Source of the DNA: Streptomyces filipinensis
GTDB lineage: Bacteria > Actinomycetota > Actinomycetes > Streptomycetales > Streptomycetaceae
Length of the DNA stretch: 64,000 nt
Assembly: GCF_014649495.1 (NCBI RefSeq)
Contig: NZ_BMTD01000009.1
Location: forward strand, 300,516-364,515
Direction: 5' to 3'
Part shown: piece after piece, positions 16,989 to 25,575 of the stretch
Position numbering within the stretch: position 1 is the first letter of the stretch
How the letters are laid out: every line of letters starts with the position of its first letter
Notes under the pieces: model-generated
Database searches by the model: none
Told to the model about the DNA's origin: nothing
What the model saw: only the letters and a program-made list of their open reading frames with translations
Translations under genes and position numbers: made by a program

Positions 16989-17563
16989 CGTGACCACGCC
17001 TTCCGGAAGGAGGAACGGGCCCGGCTCAGCCGGGACTTGACGGTGCCCTGGGGTACGCCCAGCAGACCGGCGACGGTGGCCTCGTCCAGGCCCTCCAGCT
17101 CGCGCAGGACCAGGACCGCGCGGTGCCGGACCGGCAGCCGCGCCAGGACGTCCCGGACGTCGGCCGGCAGCTCCCCGTCGGCGTCCGCGCGCAGTCCGCC
17201 GAGCCGGGCCAGGTCGGCGGGGTCGGCGGGTTCCTCGGCCGGGGCGCGGCGGGCGACCCGTACCGCCTCGCGCACGGTGGCCGTACGCACCCAGCCGTAG
17301 AAGGCCCGCGGATCGCGGAGCGTGCGCAGGCCCTTGAAGACGGCGAGCAGGGACTCCTGGACGGCGTCGGCCACCTCGTGCGGCGCGATCGGGCGGCACA
17401 GCCGGGTCACGTACGGCGTCACCAGCGCGAGCAGTTCGTCCATGGCCAGGGCGTCCCCGTCCTGCGCGGCCCGCACCAGCGCGGCGGCCGCGTCCCAGGG
17501 GGCCGCCCGGCCGCCGTCCTCCCCCTGGATCCCCTGGATCCCCTGGATGTCCTGGCGGTCCAT
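16985..17563 (-). CDS. ECF-type RNA polymerase sigma factor
   Basis: 192-aa two-domain sigma factor. Region 2 (about residues 28-100) contains YVTRLCRPIAPHEVADAVQESLLAVFKGL and FYGWVRTATVREAVR. Region 4 (about 135-190) contains LPVRHRAVLVLRELEGLDEATVAGLLGVPQGTVKSRLSRAR, the -35 recognition helix-turn-helix. The N-terminus carries an IQG triplet repeat from three 9-bp units. The gene lies 7 bp after the DUF1648 gene and overlaps the SRPBCC-like gene by 4 bp, in one apparent four-gene operon headed by a GntR regulator. Confidence 0.9.
   Translation of the reverse strand: MDRQDIQGIQGIQGEDGGRAAPWDAAAALVRAAQDGDALAMDELLALVTPYVTRLCRPIAPHEVADAVQESLLAVFKGLRTLRDPRAFYGWVRTATVREAVRVARRAPAEEPADPADLARLGGLRADADGELPADVRDVLARLPVRHRAVLVLRELEGLDEATVAGLLGVPQGTVKSRLSRARSSFRKAWSR
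17522..17548. repeat. 9-bp tandem repeat CCCCTGGAT x3 in sigma factor N-terminus
   Basis: Three perfect units. Read on the minus strand they encode IQG three times near residue 6 of the sigma factor. Confidence 0.85.
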
Positions 17564-17570
17564 GCCCGGA

Positions 17571-18551
17571 TCAGGCTCTCCGGAGCAGTGCGTTCAGCAG
17601 GGACGCGCCCCGTTCGGCGTCGTCCACGCTCACCGCGAAGTCCGTGCGGCGGCCCCGGGGGCGTACGACCAGGCAGTCGCCGGCGCGGAGCATGACCGTC
17701 GTGCCGAGGCCGCTGAGGCGGTAGCCCCAGCCGCCGACCTGGGACGGCAGCCGGTGCTCGGCGCGGGCGGACTCGATGGCGGCCGGGGACCAGCGGCGGA
17801 CGGGCCAGCCGAGCGGGCCGAACGACACCTCCAGACCCGCCTCCGACACCTTCGCCTGGGCCGAGGAGAAGACGGCGCCGGCGAGGGCGGTGACGCCGCA
17901 GGCCGCGCACACCAGCCACAGGGCGGCGGAGCCGGACAGGCCGACGGCCAGCGCCACCAGGGCGCCGACGGAGACCAGGCCGGCCAGCGCGGCCGTCAGC
18001 TGCAGCCAGGGGTTGGCCGCACGGGAGAACCACACCAGCCGCTCGCCCTCGGGCAGGTTCAGTTCCGGGGCGGCGGTGACCGGTGTCGGGGTGGGCCGGG
18101 TGCTCCAGCGCCAGGCCACCACGCCGGCGATCACCGCCGGCACCAGGATCAGCACGACGTCCAGGGCGGGTTCGCGGGCCTCGTGCCAGTCGGTGCGGTC
18201 GAGGTTGGCGCGGACGATGGACGCCTGCGCGCCGACGAGCAACGTCGCCAGGGGCGCCAGCGCGATCAGCCGCCAGGGGCGTACGGCCGGCCAGGAGCGG
18301 CGCCAGCGCACGCTCACGGCGAGGGCGATCAGCAGCCAGACGCCGGCCGGGAAGAGGGAGGCCGCCCACAGCGGCGCCGAGCCGTCGGGGGTGTCGCCGC
18401 CGCTCCAATGGGTGGCCAGTCGGTCGGGCAGCCGGTCGTGCGCGGCCCAGGGAAGGCTCACGAGCAGGGCGGCGACGGCCGCCGCGCATCCCGCGCCGCC
18501 CCAGAGCGCGGCGCGGGTCCGGCCGCTTTTCGGATCGTGCCCGTTCGTCAT
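17571..18551 (-). CDS. DUF1648-type integral membrane protein
   Basis: 326-aa protein with an N-terminal helix, the DUF1648 signature LPDRLATHWSGGDTPDG, and about six more membrane helices (VWLLIALAVSV, LIALAPLATLLVGA, VVLILVPAVIAGVVAW, LQLTAALAGLVSVGALVALAV, LWLVCAACGVTALAGAV). A soluble C-terminal region ends in FAVSVDDAERGASLLNALL. DUF1648 proteins commonly lie next to YtrA-type GntR regulators, as here, but their function is not established. Its ATG overlaps the GntR stop (ATGA), so translation is coupled. Confidence 0.88.
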   Translation of the reverse strand: MTNGHDPKSGRTRAALWGGAGCAAAVAALLVSLPWAAHDRLPDRLATHWSGGDTPDGSAPLWAASLFPAGVWLLIALAVSVRWRRSWPAVRPWRLIALAPLATLLVGAQASIVRANLDRTDWHEAREPALDVVLILVPAVIAGVVAWRWSTRPTPTPVTAAPELNLPEGERLVWFSRAANPWLQLTAALAGLVSVGALVALAVGLSGSAALWLVCAACGVTALAGAVFSSAQAKVSEAGLEVSFGPLGWPVRRWSPAAIESARAEHRLPSQVGGWGYRLSGLGTTVMLRAGDCLVVRPRGRRTDFAVSVDDAERGASLLNALLRRA

Positions 18552-18895
18552 GTCGTCCCCCGGATCATCTCGATGAGGTCGGTGCGGCTGTAGCCGAGCC
18601 GGGATGCCTCCGCGATCAGCTCCCGCACCCTGATCTGCAGTCCGGAGCGTCCGTCCGCCCCCTCGGCGACGGTGATCCCGCGGCCCCGGCGAAACTCCAG
18701 CAGGCCCTCGTCCCGCAGTTCGCGCAGGCCGCGCAGGACGGTGTTGACGTTGATGTCCAGCGCGGTGGAGAGGTCGCGGGCCGAGGGCAGCCGGTCACCG
18801 GCGCGGCACTCGCCCTCGGCGACGGCCCGCCGGATCGCCGCCGCGACCTGCTCGTGCAGGGGGCGGGTGTCGCTCTTGTCCAGACGCAGCAGCAT
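18548..18895 (-). CDS. GntR-family transcriptional regulator, YtrA subfamily
   Basis: 115-aa regulator consisting of a winged helix-turn-helix (about residues 10-75: PLHEQVAAAIRRAVAEGECRAGDRLPSARDLSTALDINVNTVLRGLRELRDEGLL) and only a short C-terminal helical tail. That makes it YtrA-type, which lacks a large ligand domain. It heads an overlapping operon with a DUF1648 membrane protein, an ECF sigma factor and an SRPBCC-like protein. GTGCTA-N7-TAGCAC lies just upstream of the start and is a good autoregulatory site. No Shine-Dalgarno sequence precedes ATG 18895, so the mRNA may be leaderless. Confidence 0.9.
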   Translation of the reverse strand: MLLRLDKSDTRPLHEQVAAAIRRAVAEGECRAGDRLPSARDLSTALDINVNTVLRGLRELRDEGLLEFRRGRGITVAEGADGRSGLQIRVRELIAEASRLGYSRTDLIEMIRGTT

Positions 18896-18896
18896 G

Positions 18897-18915
18897 GTGC
18901 TAATGAAACTAGCAC
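18897..18915. promoter_or_regulatory. Operator candidate for the YtrA-type GntR regulator
   Basis: Perfect inverted repeat GTGCTA-ATGAAAC-TAGCAC, immediately before the gntR start codon and AT-rich against the background. Its position would block transcription of the operon when bound. Confidence 0.55.
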
Positions 18916-18960
18916 TATCAGCTTCATCGCGCATCCGGCGGCGGGTTTCCGGGCAGCAGA

Positions 18961-18990
18961 ACGGGCCCGCCGCTCGCGCGACGGGCCCGT
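18961..18990 (-). terminator. Terminator of the carboxypeptidase gene
   Basis: Perfect 9-bp stem ACGGGCCCG/CGGGCCCGT with a 12-nt loop, just past the stop codon of the minus-strand gene. Confidence 0.75.
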
Positions 18991-19007
18991 CAGTGCCTGG
19001 TGGCGAA

Positions 19008-19919
19008 TCAGCCCAGCTTGGCGAAGCTGTAGTTGAGGAGCTTCGTGGCGTCCGCCGCGCGCTGTGCGTACGTGGTGGAGGCCAGGACGGTGCCGATGAC
19101 CGTCTTGCCGTTACGGGTGGCGGCGAAGACGAGGCAGGCACCCGCCTCGGGGCCGGAGCCGGTCTTCACGCCGATGGCGCCGCTGTAGCTGGAGAGCAGC
19201 GTGTTGGTGTTGGTCCACGTGCCCATCGTGCGGGTGCTGCCCGTCTTGGTGATCGTCTTGGCGGTGTACGCCTTCGTCTTGACGATCGTGCGGAACGTGG
19301 AGTTCTTCATCGCGCTGCTGGCGATCTTCGTCAGGTCGCGCGGTGTCGAGTAGTTGCTGCCGTTGCCGATGCCGTCGAAGGAGTCGAAGTGCGTGTTCGT
19401 CAGGCCCAGGCTCTTCGCGGCGGCGTTCATCTTGCCGATGAAGTTGCTCACGCGCGCGGCACGGGTGGAGCCCGAACCGTAGGTGTCGGCGAGTGCGTAG
19501 GCGGCGTCGCAGCCGGACGGCAGCATCAGGCCGTACAGCAGCTGGCGGACGGTGACCTTGTCGCCGACGATCAGGTGGGCCAGCGAGGCCTGGTTCTTTA
19601 CGACGTAGTCGCTGTACGCCTGCTGGATCGTCACCTTCTTGTCGAGGTTGAGGTTCGACTGCGCGAGCACGACCTTGGCGGTCATGATCTTGGTGGTGGA
19701 GCCGGTGGAGCGGCGGGTGTCCGCCGTCTTGGTGTACAGCGTCGAACCGCTCGCGTTGTTCATCACGAAGCCGCCCTTGGCCACGATCGAGGGCGTGGTG
19801 ACGGCCTGAGCGGGCGCCGCGGTGAGGGCACCGGTCGCGAGCAGCGCGCCCGAGGTGACGGCGACGGCGGCGGCTCTGCGAAGACGTGTGGCGTGTGTGC
19901 CCTTGATGCCGGTAATCAA
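19008..19919 (-). CDS. Secreted D-alanyl-D-alanine carboxypeptidase (S11, PBP5-like)
   Basis: 303-aa precursor. A signal peptide (LRRAAAVAVTSGALLATGAL, cleavage near APAQA) is followed by a serine peptidase S11 domain with SxxK as STTK (inside GSTTKIMTAK), the second motif as SGC (LPSGCDAAYALA) and KTG (GVKTGSGPEAG). It trims the terminal D-Ala of peptidoglycan stem peptides outside the cell. It lacks the PBP5 C-terminal beta domain and membrane anchor, so it is probably released or wall-held. The start is uncertain: TTG 19919 is the only start that places the basic n-region correctly; no ATG or GTG fits. Confidence 0.88.
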   Translation of the reverse strand: MITGIKGTHATRLRRAAAVAVTSGALLATGALTAAPAQAVTTPSIVAKGGFVMNNASGSTLYTKTADTRRSTGSTTKIMTAKVVLAQSNLNLDKKVTIQQAYSDYVVKNQASLAHLIVGDKVTVRQLLYGLMLPSGCDAAYALADTYGSGSTRAARVSNFIGKMNAAAKSLGLTNTHFDSFDGIGNGSNYSTPRDLTKIASSAMKNSTFRTIVKTKAYTAKTITKTGSTRTMGTWTNTNTLLSSYSGAIGVKTGSGPEAGACLVFAATRNGKTVIGTVLASTTYAQRAADATKLLNYSFAKLG

Positions 19920-20098
19920 AGTAAAATACCCCGATTGTCGTGAATGCCCCTGGAGTGCGGCCCAGTTGAGCTGGCGGGAGCAGGGAGCCGCACGTGTGAG
20001 ACACGTAAGTAGCACAGAAAGTTGTGCCGTCGCTGCGCGGGGCCCTCGTTTCACGTCCGGATGCTGGACGGCGCCCCCGTATGCGTACGTGTTGTATC

Positions 20099-20104
20099 TA
20101 TCCT
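20099..20104 (+). promoter_or_regulatory. Leaderless -10 element of the gntR-MFS pair
   Basis: TATCCT lies 6 nt before ATG 20111 and no Shine-Dalgarno sequence is present. Confidence 0.55.
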
Positions 20105-20110
20105 GTGGGC

Positions 20111-20785
20111 ATGCAGACGGCCGTACAGCAACCCGCACGCCGGCACGACAAGCCGCCGCCCGCCGCAGACCGCGTGTACGCCCACGTCAAGCAGGGCGTC
20201 CTCGACCGCCGCTACGAGGGCGGGACCCTGCTCACCGAGGGCGAGCTGGCCGAGGCCGTCGGGGTCTCCCGCACGCCCGTGCGGGAGGCGCTGCTGCGGC
20301 TGGAGGCCGAGGGCCTGATCCGGCTCTATCCGAAGAAGGGCGCCCTGGTGCTGCCCGTCTCAGCGCAGGAGATCGCCGACGTGGTGGAGACCCGCCAGCT
20401 GGTCGAGGAGCACGCCGCCCGCAAGGCCGTACCCGCCCCGCCCGGGCTGCTGCGGCGCCTGACCGAGCTGCTGGAGCTGCAGAAGACGCAGGCCGCCGCC
20501 GGTGACCTGGCCGCGGCCGCGGTGACGGACCGCTGCTTCCACGCCGAGATCGTGCGCAGCGGCGGCAACGAGATCCTGTCCCGCCTCTACGACCAGCTGC
20601 GCGACCGCCAGCTGCGGATGGGCGTCGCCGTCATGCACTCCCACCCCGACCGGATCGCCAAGACGCTCGCCGAGCACGAGGAGATCCTGGCCGCGCTGCG
20701 CGCCGGGGACGCGGAGGCCGCCGTCGAGGTCGTGCATCGGCATGTGAGCTGGTTCGAGCACCTCGCCCGGGGTGAGGTGCGATGA
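20111..20785 (+). CDS. GntR-family transcriptional regulator, FadR/FCD subfamily
   Basis: 224-aa regulator. The N-terminal winged helix (VYAHVKQGVLDRRYEGGTLLTEGELAEAVGVSRTPVREALLRLEAEGLI) is followed by a helical FCD ligand-binding domain (about 90-215), including the metal-type residues in CFHAEI and HEEILAALRAGD. Its stop overlaps the start of the MFS transporter (ATGA), so the regulator and transporter are made together and it likely controls this transporter. ATG 20111 sits at leaderless spacing behind TATCCT. The ligand is unknown. Confidence 0.92.
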   Translation: MQTAVQQPARRHDKPPPAADRVYAHVKQGVLDRRYEGGTLLTEGELAEAVGVSRTPVREALLRLEAEGLIRLYPKKGALVLPVSAQEIADVVETRQLVEEHAARKAVPAPPGLLRRLTELLELQKTQAAAGDLAAAAVTDRCFHAEIVRSGGNEILSRLYDQLRDRQLRMGVAVMHSHPDRIAKTLAEHEEILAALRAGDAEAAVEVVHRHVSWFEHLARGEVR

Positions 20786-22092
20786 GCGGCCCGTCGAGGA
20801 ACGTCACTCTTCCGGGTGATCCGCCGGGCGGCCGGCGCGCCGTCACCGTGTGGTGCACGGGCGTCGCCGTTTACTTCGTCGCCGTCATCTTCCGTACGTC
20901 CCTGGGCGTGGCCGGACTCGACGCGGCCGACCGCTTCCATGTGGGCGCCTCCGCCCTGTCGACGTTCTCCATCCTGCAGCTGCTCGTCTATGCCGGCATG
21001 CAGATACCCGTCGGCCTGCTGGTCGACCGGCTCGGCACCAAGAAGGTGCTCAGCATCGGCGCCGTGCTGTTCACGGCCGGACAGCTCGGCTTCGCCTTCT
21101 CCCCCTCGTACGGCACCGCCCTCGCCGCCCGCGCCCTGCTCGGCTGCGGTGACGCGATGACCTTCATCAGCGTGCTGCGGCTCGGCAGCCGCTGGTTCCC
21201 GGCCCGGCGCGGCCCGCTGGTCGCGCAGCTCGCCGGGCTGGTCGGCATGGCGGGCAACCTGGTCTCCACGCTGGTCCTCGCCCGGCTGCTGCACGGCATC
21301 GGCTGGACCCCGGCGTTCGCCGGCAGCGCGCTCGCCGGTGTCGTCGTCCTCGTCCTGACCCTGCTGTTCCTCAAGGACCACCCCGACGGGCACGAGCCCG
21401 AGCCGTCGCCGCACCAGGGCGCGGCCTACGTCCGCCGGCAGATCGCCGCGGCCTGGCGGGAGCCCGGCACGCGTCTCGGGCTGTGGGTGCACTTCACCAC
21501 CCAGTTCCCGGCGATGGTGTTCCTGCTGCTGTGGGGCCTGCCGTTCCTGGTCCAGGCACAGGGGCTCAGCCGCACCACGGCGGGTGAGCTGCTCACTCTG
21601 GTCGTGCTGTCCAACATGGTGATCGGGCTCGTCTACGGCCAGATCGTCGCCCGGCACCACGCGGCACGGCTGCCGCTGGCGCTGGGCACGGTCGGGACGA
21701 CCGCGCTGCTGTGGGCGACGACGCTGGTGTACCCCGGCGAGCGCGCGCCCATGTGGCTGCTGGTCGTGCTGTGCACGGTGCTGGGCGCCTGCGGACCGGC
21801 CTCGATGATCGGGTTCGACTTCGCGCGGCCGGCCAACCCGCCCGAGCGACAGGGCACGGCGTCGGGCATCACCAACATGGGTGGGTTCATCGCCTCGATG
21901 ACGACGCTGTTCGCGGTCGGGGTGCTGTTGGACGCCACCGGGGACGACTACGCCGTGGCGTTCAGTGCGGTGTTCGTGCTGCAGGCACTCGGGGTCTCGC
22001 AGATTCTGCGGCTGCGGGGGCGGGCCGCGCGGCGGGAGCGGGAGCGGTTGGTGGCGAGCCGGGTGGAGACGGTGCACGTCCCCGCGGCGTAG
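20782..22092 (+). CDS. MFS transporter
   Basis: 436-aa major facilitator with about 12 membrane helices. The loop 2-3 signature is present as GLLVDRLGTKKVLSIGAVLF, and helix 4-5 contains LRLGSRWFPARRGPLVAQLAGLVGMAGN. A hydrophilic central loop (KDHPDGHEPEPSPHQG) separates the halves. It is coupled to the upstream GntR-FCD regulator by a 4-bp overlap, suggesting a substrate-inducible uptake or efflux unit. The second half contains TASGITNMGGFIASMTT, a glycine-rich helix seen in anion/organic acid transporters, but the substrate cannot be assigned. Confidence 0.92.
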   Translation: MSGPSRNVTLPGDPPGGRRAVTVWCTGVAVYFVAVIFRTSLGVAGLDAADRFHVGASALSTFSILQLLVYAGMQIPVGLLVDRLGTKKVLSIGAVLFTAGQLGFAFSPSYGTALAARALLGCGDAMTFISVLRLGSRWFPARRGPLVAQLAGLVGMAGNLVSTLVLARLLHGIGWTPAFAGSALAGVVVLVLTLLFLKDHPDGHEPEPSPHQGAAYVRRQIAAAWREPGTRLGLWVHFTTQFPAMVFLLLWGLPFLVQAQGLSRTTAGELLTLVVLSNMVIGLVYGQIVARHHAARLPLALGTVGTTALLWATTLVYPGERAPMWLLVVLCTVLGACGPASMIGFDFARPANPPERQGTASGITNMGGFIASMTTLFAVGVLLDATGDDYAVAFSAVFVLQALGVSQILRLRGRAARRERERLVASRVETVHVPAA

Positions 22093-22155
22093 CCGCGTCC
22101 CCCCAACGCGCGGTGCTCCGTCGGCGGCGCTGCGCCCGTGCTGCTGCTGTCAGGG

Positions 22156-22980
22156 CTACGGCGTCACCGCGAAGTTGCGCAGGATCGCCGCCGCCAGGTC
22201 CGGGTCGCCCTCCGTCTTCACACGGTCCGCCACCGCCTCCGGGGCGACGCGGCCGCAGGCGAGGCGGACGTACGTCTCCCAGTCGAGGGTGAGGGAGGCG
22301 GCCGGGCCGAGGGCCGGGGTGGTCTCCAGGGTGCCGCGGCCCTGGATGTCGACGCGGATCGTGCGCAGGAACTCCACCGGGCCGTGCACGTCGAACACGA
22401 TCGCCGAGCTGCGCGGCGCGCCCGCGTCCTTCGCGACGACCTTCGGCAGCGCCTCCAGCAGGACGTCCCGCACCACGGCCGCGCCGGGCGAGTCCAGGTT
22501 GCCGGGCCGGCCGAGGGCCGTGCGCAGGTCCTGCTCGTGCACCCACACGTCGAACGCCCGGGTGCGGTAGGCCTGCTCCAGCGTGATCTCCGCGCTCAGC
22601 GGGCCGCGCACCGTGGTGCCGGGGTCGCGGGACTCGCCGCGCAGCTGGCGGTTGCGGCGGATGACCGTGTATTCCAGCTCGGCCGTCATCTCCGGCGCCG
22701 TGTGGTGGCGGCGGACGTCGACCTGCACCTCCATGTACCGCTGGTGCTCGGTGGTGACGTGGAAGAGGTCACGGGGCAGCGAGTGGATGGGACGCGGGTC
22801 GCCGAGCATCTCGCAGTCCAGGCCGATCACATGGGACACGAGGTCCCGCACGGACCAGCCCGGGCACGGGGTCCGCCGGTTCCACTCCCCTTCCGCGAGC
22901 GACTGGACCATCTCGGATATCGCGTCGATGGAGTGGGTCCAGGCGTCGGCGTAGGGCTGGAGGGTGGGATGCAGACTCAC
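22156..22980 (-). CDS. Mycothiol-dependent maleylpyruvate isomerase-fold (MDMPI/DinB-like) protein
   Basis: 274-aa protein with an N-terminal DinB-like four-helix bundle holding the metal-site segments NRRTPCPGWSVRDLVSHVIGLDCEM and FDVWVHEQDLRTALGRPG, then an alpha/beta C-terminal domain ending AAAILRNFAVTP. These features place it in the actinobacterial TIGR03083/MDMPI group, whose characterised members use mycothiol as cofactor. Most members have no known substrate. GTG 22980 is chosen because GAGGGG lies 9 nt upstream. It is divergent from the nitrilase-type hydrolase gene. Confidence 0.88.
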   Translation of the reverse strand: MSLHPTLQPYADAWTHSIDAISEMVQSLAEGEWNRRTPCPGWSVRDLVSHVIGLDCEMLGDPRPIHSLPRDLFHVTTEHQRYMEVQVDVRRHHTAPEMTAELEYTVIRRNRQLRGESRDPGTTVRGPLSAEITLEQAYRTRAFDVWVHEQDLRTALGRPGNLDSPGAAVVRDVLLEALPKVVAKDAGAPRSSAIVFDVHGPVEFLRTIRVDIQGRGTLETTPALGPAASLTLDWETYVRLACGRVAPEAVADRVKTEGDPDLAAAILRNFAVTP

Positions 22981-23161
22981 GGAACGGGACCCCTCGGCGG
23001 TCGGTACACGGGCAGGTTGTGGCGGCGTTGCCAGCGGGCGGCGGCGCACTTCGGTGGGTGTCTGGGACGCTAAGTTACGCTGCTTGCAGGCACCCCGGCA
23101 GTGCTTTCGTGTGACGATCGTAGGCCTGTATGGACGACTCGAATGCCAGGACGGTGGTAGT

Positions 23162-23956
23162 GTGCGCGCCTCGCTGATCCAGATCGCCGTGAACGAGGAC
23201 GAATCGGTCGACTCCCGGCGGCAGCGGGTGGCCGCCCTGGTGCGGGAGCAGGCCGGCGCCGACCTCGTGGTCCTGCCCGAACTGTGGACCACCGGTGCCT
23301 TCGCCCACGAGGAGTTCGGCCGGGAGGCCGAGCCGCTCGAAGGGCCGACGTACGAGACGATGGCCAAGGCGGCGAGCGACGCGGGCGTCTGGCTGCACGC
23401 CGGCTCCATTCCCGAACGGGACCCCGACGGCCCCCTCTACAACACCTCGCTCGTCTTCTCCCCCTCCGGTGAACCGGTCGCCGCCTACCGCAAGATCCAT
23501 CGCTTCGGCTTCGACAAGGGCGAGGCCGTGCTGATGGGAGCCGGGCGGGACCTGGTGACGGTCCGGCTGCCCGGGACCACGCTCGGCGTGGCCACCTGCT
23601 ACGACCTCCGTTTCCCCGAACTCTTCCGCGGACTCGTCGACGCCGGCGCCGAGACGCTGGTGATCCCGGCGGGCTGGCCCGAGCGGCGACGCGCGCACTG
23701 GACGCTGCTGGCTCAGGCGCGGGCGGTGGAGAACCAGGCGTTCGTGCTCGCGTGTGGAACGGCCGGGACCCATGCGGGAGTTCCGCAGGCGGGTCACTCG
23801 ATCGTGGTGGATCCGTGGGGCGAGGTGCTCGCCGAGGCGGGCCCGGACGAGGAGGTCCTCACGGTCGACTTCGACCCGGCGAAGGTGGCGGCCACACGCG
23901 AGCAGTTCCCGGCCCTGAAGGACCGGGTCCTGGGCCTCGAACCCCCGCGCCGCTGA
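23162..23956 (+). CDS. Carbon-nitrogen hydrolase (nitrilase superfamily)
   Basis: 264-aa single-domain CN hydrolase. The Glu-Lys-Cys catalytic triad is visible: E40 in VVLPELWTTG, K111 in YRKIHRFGF and C146 in VATCYDLRFPE. The size and the LYNTSLVFSPSGEPVAAYRKIH context match omega-amidase/carbamoylputrescine-amidase-like branches that hydrolyse small amides. The GTG start at 23162 gives the usual N-terminus (RASLIQIAVNEDES). The substrate is not determined; 2-oxoglutaramate-type repair or polyamine amides are both possible. Confidence 0.9.
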   Translation: MRASLIQIAVNEDESVDSRRQRVAALVREQAGADLVVLPELWTTGAFAHEEFGREAEPLEGPTYETMAKAASDAGVWLHAGSIPERDPDGPLYNTSLVFSPSGEPVAAYRKIHRFGFDKGEAVLMGAGRDLVTVRLPGTTLGVATCYDLRFPELFRGLVDAGAETLVIPAGWPERRRAHWTLLAQARAVENQAFVLACGTAGTHAGVPQAGHSIVVDPWGEVLAEAGPDEEVLTVDFDPAKVAATREQFPALKDRVLGLEPPRR

Positions 23957-24028
23957 GCGCACTTCGAGCCGCCGGCGGCGGGGCCGGTCAGGAACCGTGG
24001 GAGTGGACCGGCTGCCCGCCCAGGCTCG

Positions 24029-24523
24029 TCAGCCGGTCTCCCGTTCCTTCTGTGCCAGATGGATCACGCATACCGCCACCGCGATGAGCAGGGCCGGGTC
24101 GGCGTCCTCGCGCAGGATGTCGACGCCGTACGTGTCCCGCAGGTGCAGCCAGCGGCGGGAGATCACCGCGAGGAGTTCACCGTCGTACTCGATGGCGAAC
24201 TCGTGGTCGAGGATCTTGCCGCTGACGTCCAGCTCGGCGCCGTCGGCCAGGGACACCCGGTAGTGGTTGCGCAGCAGCGACAGCCGTTTGCGCCGGATCG
24301 TGGCGAGCCCCTCGCCGTCCCGCTCGATCACCATGGTGTCGCGCAGCGCGAACATCTTCTGGTGGATGTCGACCAGGACGCGCCCCTGGGCGTCCTTCAG
24401 CTCGAAGGTGTCGCGCAGCCGCATGGCCTTGCCGTCGACGAGGAACACCTTCCGGCCGTGCTCGTCCTCGATCCAGTAGTCGTCACCGATGCCGAGAAGC
24501 CGGTCGCGTACGAGGAGTCTCAT
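24029..24523 (-). CDS. LURP-one-related (DUF567/scramblase-fold) protein
   Basis: 164-aa protein made of repeated beta-strand pairs (YWIEDEHGRKVFLVDGKAM, VERDGEGLATIRRKRLS-like, FAIEYDGELLAVISRRW) that match the tubby/LURP-one-related barrel. One C-terminal hydrophobic helix (PALLIAVAVCVIHLA) fills such barrels in this fold. Family function in bacteria is unknown; eukaryotic relatives include phospholipid scramblases. It lies 31 bp downstream of the AraC-family regulator on the same strand and may be cotranscribed. Confidence 0.88.
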   Translation of the reverse strand: MRLLVRDRLLGIGDDYWIEDEHGRKVFLVDGKAMRLRDTFELKDAQGRVLVDIHQKMFALRDTMVIERDGEGLATIRRKRLSLLRNHYRVSLADGAELDVSGKILDHEFAIEYDGELLAVISRRWLHLRDTYGVDILREDADPALLIAVAVCVIHLAQKERETG

Positions 24524-24554
24524 GCGGTGACCGTTCCCCGCCGCGAGCGGGTCA

Positions 24555-25523
24555 TCACGGTCCCGCCGGTCCGAAACGCCTGCGGTAGCCCGATGGGCTC
24601 AGCCCCGTCTCCCGGCGTAGCCGGGCCCGCAGATTGGCCGCCGTGCCCAGTCCGCTGCGGGCCGCGACGACGTCCAGGCGCTCCTCGCCCCGCTCGATCA
24701 GCCGGCAGGCCAGCGCCACCCGCTCCCCGGTGAGCCAGGCCAGCGGCGTCGTGCCCAGCTGGGCCCGGAAGCGGCGGTGCAGCGTGGCGGGGCTGACGGC
24801 CGCGCGGGCGGCGAGATCCGCCACCGTCAGCGGCTCGCCGAGCCGTTCCTGCGCCCAGGCCAGCAGCGGGCCGAGCGACTCGTCGGGCACGTCGGGCACC
24901 GGGCGCTCCACGAACTGCCGCTGGCCGCCGTCCCGGTGGGCCGCGAAGACGAGGCGCCGGGAGACATGGTTGGCGATCTCCGCGCCGTGGTCCCGGCGCA
25001 CGATGTGCAGGCCCAGGTCGAGCGCCGAGGCGCTGCCGGAGGCGGTCAGGATGTCGCCGTCGTCCACGAAGAGCACGTCCGGCTCCAGGCGCACCCGGGG
25101 GAAGCGGCTGCGGAAGGCCTCCGCCCACATCCAGTGGCAGGCCGCCCGGCGCCCGTCCAGCAGACCCGCCTCCGCGAGGGTGAACGCGCCCGAGCAGAAG
25201 CCGACGAGCCGGGCGCCGCGCGCGTGTGCCCGGCGCACGACGTCCAGGACACGCTCCTCGCGCGGGACCTCGGTGTCGGGCCGGTTCGGCACGATCAGCG
25301 TGTCCGCGTCCTCGGCCGCCGCCAGCCCCGCGACCCCGGTGAGCGTGAAGAAGCCGTCCCGCATCCGGGTCTCGGGACCGGCGGCACACAGCCGGAAGTC
25401 GTACAGGTCACGCCCGAGTTCGGGCCGCCGCAGCCCGAAGATCTCGATGGCGCAGCTCATCTCGAAGGGGTTGGAGTTCTCGTCGACCACCAGCACGATG
25501 CGGTGAGAGGATCCTTGCGGCAT
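24555..25523 (-). CDS. GlxA/FtrA-type AraC-family regulator with DJ-1/PfpI domain
   Basis: 322-aa regulator. The N-terminal class-I amidotransferase-like domain (about 1-190) includes IVLVVDENSNPFEMSCAIEIF and the elbow GFCSGAFTLAEAGLL. The C-terminal AraC DNA-binding domain (about 220-320) shows LAARAAVSPATLHRRFRAQLGTTPLAWL and ending LRRETGLSPSGYRRRF. Streptomyces GlxA/AdpA-type regulators share this order, but sequence alone does not make it AdpA. It is divergent from the cupin gene by 52 bp, so a shared promoter region is likely. ATG 25523 follows TAGGAA at near-leaderless spacing. Confidence 0.92.
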   Translation of the reverse strand: MPQGSSHRIVLVVDENSNPFEMSCAIEIFGLRRPELGRDLYDFRLCAAGPETRMRDGFFTLTGVAGLAAAEDADTLIVPNRPDTEVPREERVLDVVRRAHARGARLVGFCSGAFTLAEAGLLDGRRAACHWMWAEAFRSRFPRVRLEPDVLFVDDGDILTASGSASALDLGLHIVRRDHGAEIANHVSRRLVFAAHRDGGQRQFVERPVPDVPDESLGPLLAWAQERLGEPLTVADLAARAAVSPATLHRRFRAQLGTTPLAWLTGERVALACRLIERGEERLDVVAARSGLGTAANLRARLRRETGLSPSGYRRRFGPAGP

Positions 25524-25575
25524 ATGCGATTCCTAGCACTCGTACGACGGCCCCGGCCACCCGCACGATGAACCC

